Assembly: GCA_032821775.1 (NCBI GenBank)
Contig: JAVLRN010000001.1
Coordinates: forward strand, 434,001 to 498,000
DNA length: 64,000 nucleotides
Reading direction: 5' to 3'
DNA from: Sanguinoderma infundibulare
Taxonomy: Eukaryota; Basidiomycota; Agaricomycetes; Polyporales; Polyporaceae
Shown here: positions 57,939-64,000 of the stretch, in pieces
Layout: each line of letters starts with the position of its first letter
How positions within the stretch are numbered: position 1 is the stretch's first letter
Position numbers and translations under genes: made by a program
The notes under the pieces: model-generated
Told to the model about the DNA's origin: nothing
What the model saw: the letters and a program-made list of their open reading frames with translations, nothing else
Databases searched by the model: none

Positions 57939-60771
57939 TCAACCTGCTCGTAGAAGGCGTAGATGAGTTTCGTCAACGCTGCCAAACTTCAAGTTGGGAG
58001 CAGCAGGCGTACCGTCACTTGAGACAGCTGGCTGAGAGGTTTCCGTTCCACTGCCCGAGCCAGTGGTCAGAGCGGGAGCCGCCGCGCGTGCCTCTTTAGT
58101 TCGTTTCGTCCTCGAATCTGAACCGTCATCCTTTCGCTTCCGCTTCTTCAATGGGCGCGCGGTCTCGACGGCTGCCTCGGTGACCTTTTCAGTGGCGATT
58201 GCCGCCGCTCGAGTCGACTTGGGCCATGTCTTGGACTGCTTCGTGGACGCTGCAACATCGGTCTGGGATTGTGGGATATCCGCGAGATGATAACGTCAAC
58301 ACAGTCGTCACGGTGCAGGAAGAGCTCAGCATGGCAGGGACATACCTCGCAGTTCGCGACCGAAAGCTCTGAACCAGACATCGACTCGTCGTCCAACTGC
58401 GACTCCCCTGTGCACTCCGTCGAGGACTCATCACAGCTTTGATCCTGATCTGCATCCTCCGAGAGAGATTGGAAGGAGTTAGTGTGTATCCTGAGAGCGA
58501 CCGGATTGTCTGAACGCCCAGGTGCTCGCGGTGTTGATGCCCTAGCGAGAGAAGTTTGCCAGCCCGTGTCGTCCTCCTCTATTCATACGATTAACGGGGG
58601 GAGCAAGGGATCATAATCCAGAAAACACATACCGGTAGGTGGCGAATGGATTTTCGAATGAGGAGGAAAGGTGGGGGTGGAGGATGGGGAACAATCGTCT
58701 ACGATTATCCTCGGCAAAGTGATGCCGTTCTTGTCCAGCTCTGCCACCCACGTCGAGACAATGCGACGAAGGTCCTCGATCCCCGATGCATCTTCAGTAG
58801 CCTTTTCGTACACCCAATCCGACTCATCGAGGTCGACATGCAGGAAGAACGACGCCTCGGCGCCGTCCGCAGCTTCCTCGAGCTGGAGGCAAAGCACCAA
58901 GGGGTTACCCGTCCGGGGTTCGCGGAGGACCATGGTCGGAAAACCGACGCCAGGACGGTACCTGGTGGCACGGTGGGGTGCTTGGTCATCCTGGAAGGTC
59001 GAGAGAGGCAGGCGGTCGCACACAGCCGCATCCGTGCTGAACACCCATGCGGCTGCGCTCAGTATGGGACCATTGGAATCGAATAGGTCGTCGACGTTGA
59101 GCTGCAGAATGTGGGAAGCGTTCTGGAGGATAAGGGAGTAGGTCCATGAGAGGTAACCGCCGCCCGGTCGAAGGAATTCGACGTGGTACCCATAGGACCG
59201 TAGTATAGCATCCGTGGAGAGCGAGAGCTCCAGCCTCATGACGCCCACGGAGCCTAGTGCTGGTGGAGGAGGGGTGGGGATCACCCGGTCGGGGTGGGGC
59301 AAGTGCACGAAGCGAATTTTCAGACAAGGGCGAAGGTGTGAGAGCTGACGTTCGCTCAGAGCGAACACGGCAGACGTGACAGGGCCTGGGCTGCCATATA
59401 CGCTGGACAGAGTGACTTCCCCTGCGGTGAGGCGTTCGAGCCTAGAAGGGGAGGAGACCAAGCGACACGCCCGAGCTAAAAGATGGGGCTCTGCTCGGGA
59501 CGTTCCGCCTGATCGGGAGTTCAAGGGCCTGTCGCACCTGAGGATGACCAAGTACCACTCTGCAATATCGAAAGTGTGGTCCACAGGGGATGAACTCGTC
59601 GGCGGGAAACACTCGCAAAGTGGTATCATAGGGAACGCCGCTTGGATGCCGTACGGCGTCGAAGGGTAGCCCGTCTGGGGAAGCTCGGATATGTCCAAGA
59701 GACGGAGATAAGCATCTTCAGGCACTGTGGAAACAGATCCTGAATCTTTGAAATCAAAGGGGGATGATGCGAAGAGAGACGTGCAGTGCCGAGGATGGAA
59801 ATAAAATCCGTCTACGTTGTGGTCGGTCGAAACTGCATCCGTGCACCTGTCTGGGATGAGCAAGGGCAGTGAAGGGTGAATTTCCCCCCATACAAATAGG
59901 CTCTGGTCAGGGATTCGCCGAAGGATCTCCTCCTGCAGGCGTCGAAAGGCGAGCTGTCCCTCTCCATATAGCGTGGGCATGTTGAGATTGAATATCCCAA
60001 GAAGCGAGTACGCGCGATCCTCCACCCGCGTCGTGCTACGGGTCGCAGCCCAAGACATCCGCCGCGCAACGCTGACGTCGTCGAGCGACACCTGACGAGT
60101 GAGGACCTCACGGCTGATGCCTGTGATGGCTTCAATGAGAGGCGCCATCGTGCTCTTCAAGCCAAGCACGCTCCAGTCACCTGACAGGAAGACGACACGT
60201 CTGGGCGCGATGAGCTCCTGGAGCGTCCACCCCCGTTGGAACCATCTGCTGAAACGGAAGGCGGAGCCCTTGGAATGGGGGGAAAGGGTGGAAGGAACGT
60301 CCGCGAGGAAAGTGTAGCAGATGGCTGATCTGCCATACCAGTCGTACATTGAATTGATCGCCTCAGAGAGCTCGGAGCTGCTGGACTTGTCGATACAGCA
60401 TGAGTCGATCCAGAGGTAGCGGTATCCATGCTGACGGGCAATTCGGCACGCGTTTCGTATTTTCGCGGAGAGTTTGCAGTCGTCCCAGATCGCTGTGCGG
60501 GATGCCGCTTGAATGTAGCGCGACGACGAAGGGATTGATGAGACTTACTGGCACTGTTCGCCAACCTAGTTTTGGAGTTGTCCCCGGAGGAACTCGAACT
60601 CGGAGCGTTGGGGAACGTTGCTTCGATGGGATGACGCTCCTGAATCTCCTTGACCTCTTGATAAGTCTGTTCGCCTTCTGGATCCCATGTATGGGATAGG
60701 ATGGCATAGTTGACATTGGCAACATCGTAGACGACGATGAACTGCCCCGTATCAGTGTCGAGCAGCCGCAT
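57939..60771 (-). CDS. HET-domain (heterokaryon incompatibility) protein with basic tail
   Basis: HET proteins trigger incompatibility reactions after fusion with non-self hyphae. The ATG at 60771 gives MRLLDTDTGQFIVVYDVANVNYAILSHTWD (HET motif 1). An intron then joins to IWDDCKLSAKIRNACRIARQHGYRYLWIDSCCIDKSSSSELSEAINSMYDWYGRSAICYTFLADV, the diagnostic HET core. FSRWFQRGWTLQELIAPRRVVFLSGDW and RRMSWAATRSTTRVEDRAYSLLGIFNLNMPTLYGEG follow. After the long exon, an intron (GTATGT..GAATAG) removes the apparent stop at 58583 and leads to an acidic exon (SEDADQDQSCDESS). A further intron leads to a last exon with PLKKRKRKDDGSDSRTKRTKEAR, a nuclear-localisation-like cluster. About 850 residues. The tail lacks a recognised death or NACHT domain. 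Confidence 0.88.
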
Positions 60772-62365
60772 AATACCTGGACCGGGCCGACATCGCGCAA
60801 ATATTGAGTTGAGGAACAACTGCTAGAAACATTGTCGCAGACTCAGAATACTCAACAAAGAGGGTATGCAGACAACTGGAGCTTAGACTGAGCCAGCCTA
60901 GGGAGTCCAAGCACCGTTATTGTCCAGTCGGAGGCTTCACAGTGCTGACGGTGCGACCATTTTTCGTGTCATCGTTGGCCACGTGGTCTCCTTGGGCGAG
61001 AACGCCCATATGGCGCCTCCATATGTCCATCTTGACCTCGGCCAAACCAAAGCCAGACGTCTTGAAATACCTTTTTTGAGTCCACGTCCAAAGCAACATC
61101 GAGGTGGTGGTTCGGAAGAAGCACAATGTGCTCCGTCATTTTCGCGATCACTAGCGCGATCTCAGATTGAACTCGGTATTAAGTACTTCCGCAGTCTACA
61201 CAAAGTCTGCCCCTTCAGCTATCGGTCGTGCGATACACACTGGGCCAAACTGAAACTGCACAGCCAACAAGTACCGATATCCTGAGGTCGTAGATAGCAT
61301 ATGGTCACGTAAGTGATGTTTGAAGGGACAGTTGAAGCAACTGGCACCGCCGCACTGTACACGATGAAATGTCGTTCGGCAGTCAGTAACGGGAAGCAGA
61401 GAAGGGTAATTGTTGGCGCAAGGGCAGCCAAGCCTGCAGCACAACCCCGAGTATTAGATCGAGATGGACGACGAAGTTGACGATCTCGTACCTTAATCCG
61501 TGGCCATACCAAGCAGTTCTGCATAAAAACGATGATCCTTTTGCTTGCCCCAGTCCGGAAGAACGTAGCAGGACCCATGGTAAATCCATCCATAAGCACA
61601 TGGGCAGTCAGGCCAAAAGTCAGCGGATATGTACCCCCGTTGACGGACGGTCCGTCATCGACCTAACACGAGTCTCGCTGGCAAAGGTACCATGCGACAA
61701 GCGGCTCGGCGCACGACGCGTTCCGCCAGTCCAAGGACGGTGGCATTTAGAGGACAACCCAGCGTGGCAGGCGATAAATTGTAGGGCAATGTAGGGCTCG
61801 TGTCTGAGAGATCACGTCGCCCCGCAAAGAGCTTGCGGTTTGAACTTCCGCAGTAACGATGCTATTGACACGATGTCCTTCGTTACCTGTGTTGCTTCCT
61901 TGTTGTTACGAGCACCAGCCTGCTGAGTAGCCGGACTGTGGCGGGCGGGTGATTCTACAGCTCACATAGAATAGCTGGATGCTCAACCAACACTGATTTG
62001 TCGTGCACGACTATAAGCCCATTCCCCACGACGACGCGGCATGTTCTTGTTGTCTAGCCCTGCCATAGCGAGACTGGAGTCGCAGTCTGGCTGCAACGAT
62101 CGGCGTTTCCTAGCTGAGGTGGAAGCACACGTAGGGCACTCGGATGTGAGTCCGTGAACCCCATATGTAACCCTCAGAGGTGCAGTCTGCCAAGTTCAGT
62201 GGGAAGACCTGGAAAACTTTGATCAGCCGGGTCGATAATCTGGTTTTCGAGAAACAATGTACCCAGCACGAGGCATTACATTCAGTGGAGGAAACCGGGG
62301 TCTGTTGAACCGTTATTCATGGTCAAAGTTGTCTACGCATAAAACTTACCTCATGACGCGCTTCT
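60772..62365. other. Gap between HET gene and NAA38-like gene
   Basis: No gene supported. A minus-strand ORF (61219-61599, 126 codons) has hydrophobic patches but no recognised family. It contains the HET promoter region and the 3' side of the NAA38-like gene. The palindrome-TATA motif occurs at 62000-62017. Confidence 0.4.
62000..62017 (+). promoter_or_regulatory. Palindrome GTCGTGCACGAC fused to TATAAG
   Basis: A 12-base perfect palindrome directly followed by a TATA box; same arrangement as at 21455-21473. No recognisable plus-strand gene follows within 900 bases. Confidence 0.35.
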
Positions 62366-62718
62366 TCACGCATACATGCTATCTTCATCGCTATCAATAT
62401 AGCTGGTGTTCTTCGTATGGTCCCCCGCCGTATGGGTTTCGACGCGCACGACCAACCGCCACGGTATCATGACCTGCCCAACGTAGCGTCCGTCCAACCC
62501 ATCGGACCCAGCGTCCGGCCCTAGGCGATACTCGTCCGTGTTGATGAGCAGGATATTGAGCTGCTTGTCCGTGCCCGCAAACGTCCCGAGAAAGACGCGT
62601 CCGTCGGTCACAGACACCCTCAGCGTCTTCCTCAGGAGAGCCTTCAGTTGCTCCACGTTCTCTGTGGGAGCCGTGCTGCGTACGTGTGGGGATGCCGTGG
62701 CGACGGGTGGCGAGGACA
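62366..62718 (-). CDS. Lsm-domain protein, NAA38 (NatC auxiliary subunit)-like
   Basis: A single-exon protein of 117 residues from MSSPPVATASPHVRS. It has one Sm/Lsm fold: LKALLRKTLRVSVTDGRVFLGTFAGTDKQLNILLINTDEYRL (Sm1), then GRYVGQVMIPWRLVVRVE (Sm2). The pattern TDGR..G.F..TD..LN and VMIPW resembles NAA38/LSMD1, the small subunit of the NatC N-terminal acetyltransferase that binds NAA35/NAA30, more than spliceosomal Sm proteins. The tail SYIDSDEDSMYA is acidic. An upstream in-frame Met at 62788 would add 23 residues but reads like leader. Divergent from the CofD-like gene. Confidence 0.75.
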
Positions 62719-62930
62719 TGATGGGGAGGAGAAGAACGCGGAGGTCCACGTTATCGACACGGTCGTCGTGGTCGTGGCCAGAGACCAAGCGCGCGAAATG
62801 GGCACTGCGCTTGCTTCCGCTCTACGATCATGCTGATATTGGCTCCTCCCACAATCTCCGTCCCCGGGACTGGCCTATATAACGTACGCTCGCAGTGGCA
62901 AAGGTACAAGCTAGCATGGTCTTCTGAGGG
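62719..62930 (+). promoter_or_regulatory. Divergent promoter; TATA box at 62875-62882 for the CofD-like gene
   Basis: CTATATAA lies about 50 bases before the ATG at 62931. A minimal upstream ORF (ATG GTC TTC TGA, 62916-62927) sits three bases before the main start codon and could dampen translation. Confidence 0.5.
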
Positions 62931-64000
62931 ATGAGTTACTTCGCGCTTTCCCCGAAACCTCTTGCGTCCGGCGCCGACAGCCCTGGATCCTCTGTCTTCG
63001 ACCTCCCCATTCAGCCCGGCCCAGCCCAGGCGACGCCGGTCAGGCGGCCTAGCGTCGTCACAATACAGCCAGCAGAACGCGTGCAATCGTCTGCCGAAGA
63101 GACCTCGTTTGTGGTCATATCTGGCGGTACTGGATGCAACTCCATCTGCTCCGCCTTCGGCCATTCCGCCTGCTACGTCCTTCCCGTCTCGGACGATGGA
63201 GGTTCGTCTAGCGAGATTATCCGGGTGTTGGGAGGCCCTTCCATTGGTGAGACAGCATATAACCTCGAAACGAAGTCGCTAGCTAACTTGTATGCAGGAG
63301 ATATCCGTTCAAGACTGGTTCGCTTGATCCCTTCCGCAGACCCTGGTTCACCATTGGACGCCATTCGCAACCTCCTCGCATATCGATTACCGACAAAGTG
63401 CACGGAACGGGAAGCGCGTGATGAGTGGAGAGACATTGTGGAAGGCAGGAGTCGGTTGTGGGCAGGCATACCCAGTGACCGAAAGGAGATGATACGAGGT
63501 ATGTCCATCAAGTCTCCTAATCGCACAATGGTCCTCATGTCTCTGCAGCCTTCCTCGTCCGCTTCGAACACGAGATCCTGTCGCGTGCGCACAAGAACTT
63601 CTCGTTTGTGAATGGAAGGTCCGTCGTCGTTGATGGACGTGGTGAAGGGCGAGCTTCTCAATACCACGCTTCAGCATCGGCAATTATTTTCTGTCCGCTG
63701 CGCAAGCCTTTTTCCGCTCTCTTCCTTCCGCCATATTCCTCTTCTCCTCCATCACCCACAGCGAGGCGAACATCCTACCGGTCATCGTGACCAACCACAC
63801 GGTCACGATCGCAGCAGAACTGGTGAGATCATCGCATGGCTCCCTAGACATGGACTATATTCATTCTAAGCAATCATAGGAGGATGGCGAACGATTGGTC
63901 GGTCAATGTGAGATTTCCCACCCGGTTCGACGGTCTCCCCAGATCAGTGTGTCGTTGGAAGAGGACCCTGGATCACCCGTTGACCCCTTGGATGGGACGT
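62931..64000 (+). CDS. CofD-like/UPF0052 family protein, 5' part (cut by window end)
   Basis: Fungal members (yeast YNL011C type) have a CofD-like Rossmann fold related to 2-phospho-L-lactate transferases; substrate in fungi unknown. Exon 1 ends with FVVISGGTGCNSICSAFGHSACYVLPVSDDGGSSSEIIRVLGGPSIG, the nucleotide-binding Gly-rich loop and DDGGSS motif. Introns at 63246-63298, about 63500-63548, about 63622-63676 and about 63821-63879 join GDIRSRLVRLIP, then FLVRFEHEILSRAHKNFSFVNG, IGNYFLSAAQAFFRSLPSAIFLFSSITHSEANILPVIVTNHTVTIAAEL and EDGERLVGQCEISHP. All junctions keep frame. The gene continues beyond 64000. Confidence 0.88.

Overview
The window is nuclear DNA of a basidiomycete fungus, most likely a wood-decay agaricomycete of the polypore type. 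Genes are split by many 45-60 bp GT..AG introns. Basidiomycete-typical families are present: DUF6533 membrane proteins, LRR-bearing F-box-like proteins, alcohol oxidase-type GMC oxidoreductases and a HET-domain protein. Nothing prokaryotic, no CRISPR array and no confident tRNA or rRNA gene was seen. All calls come from reading motifs and splice sites by eye.

Layout. 1-9016: TATA-driven spliced repeat of unclear coding capacity, ZIP9-like transporter (-), small conserved ORF (-), saccharopine reductase LYS9 (+), a MITE, alcohol oxidase AOX-A (+). 9316-26682: single-copy core with an F-box-like gene (-), Ku80 (-), SNF2/STH1 remodeller (+), an acidic hypothetical protein (-) and GCN20/ABCF3 (-). 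26968-34419: F-box fragment fused to an ABC1-kinase fragment, then two DUF6533 genes (+) with a Spa2-like fragment between them. 35334-41144: tandem AOX-B and AOX-C (-). 42205-43397: second F-box-like gene (+). 43894-49480: inverted second copy of the left arm (LYS9, small ORF, ZIP, repeat). 49815-54072: third DUF6533 gene and a longer but broken ABC1-kinase gene (-). 55249-57690: third, truncated ZIP plus repeat. 57939-64000: HET protein (-), Lsm-domain NAA38-like protein (-), and the 5' part of a CofD-like/UPF0052 gene (+) cut by the window end.

The dominant feature is a nested inverted segmental duplication. The order repeat-ZIP-ORF-LYS9-(AOX) on the left reappears inverted on the right around a roughly 26 kb spacer. 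The ABC1-DUF6533 block is a second inverted pair, and AOX has a further tandem duplication. Copies range from apparently intact (both LYS9, all three AOX) to decayed (ABC1 kinase, DUF6533 copy A, ZIP copy 3). In the stretch I aligned, differences between repeat copies are mostly CpG to TpG/CpA transitions, as expected from cytosine methylation and deamination of duplicated DNA.

The core housekeeping genes (Ku80, SNF2, GCN20, NAA38-like, CofD-like) look single-copy and intact. The accessory genes fit a wood-decay lifestyle (methanol oxidation giving H2O2) and non-self recognition (HET). I found no clearly new multi-gene system. The best candidates for novelty are the conserved spliced repeat transcript paired tail-to-tail with a metal-site-degenerate ZIP gene, and the small ORF between ZIP and LYS9.
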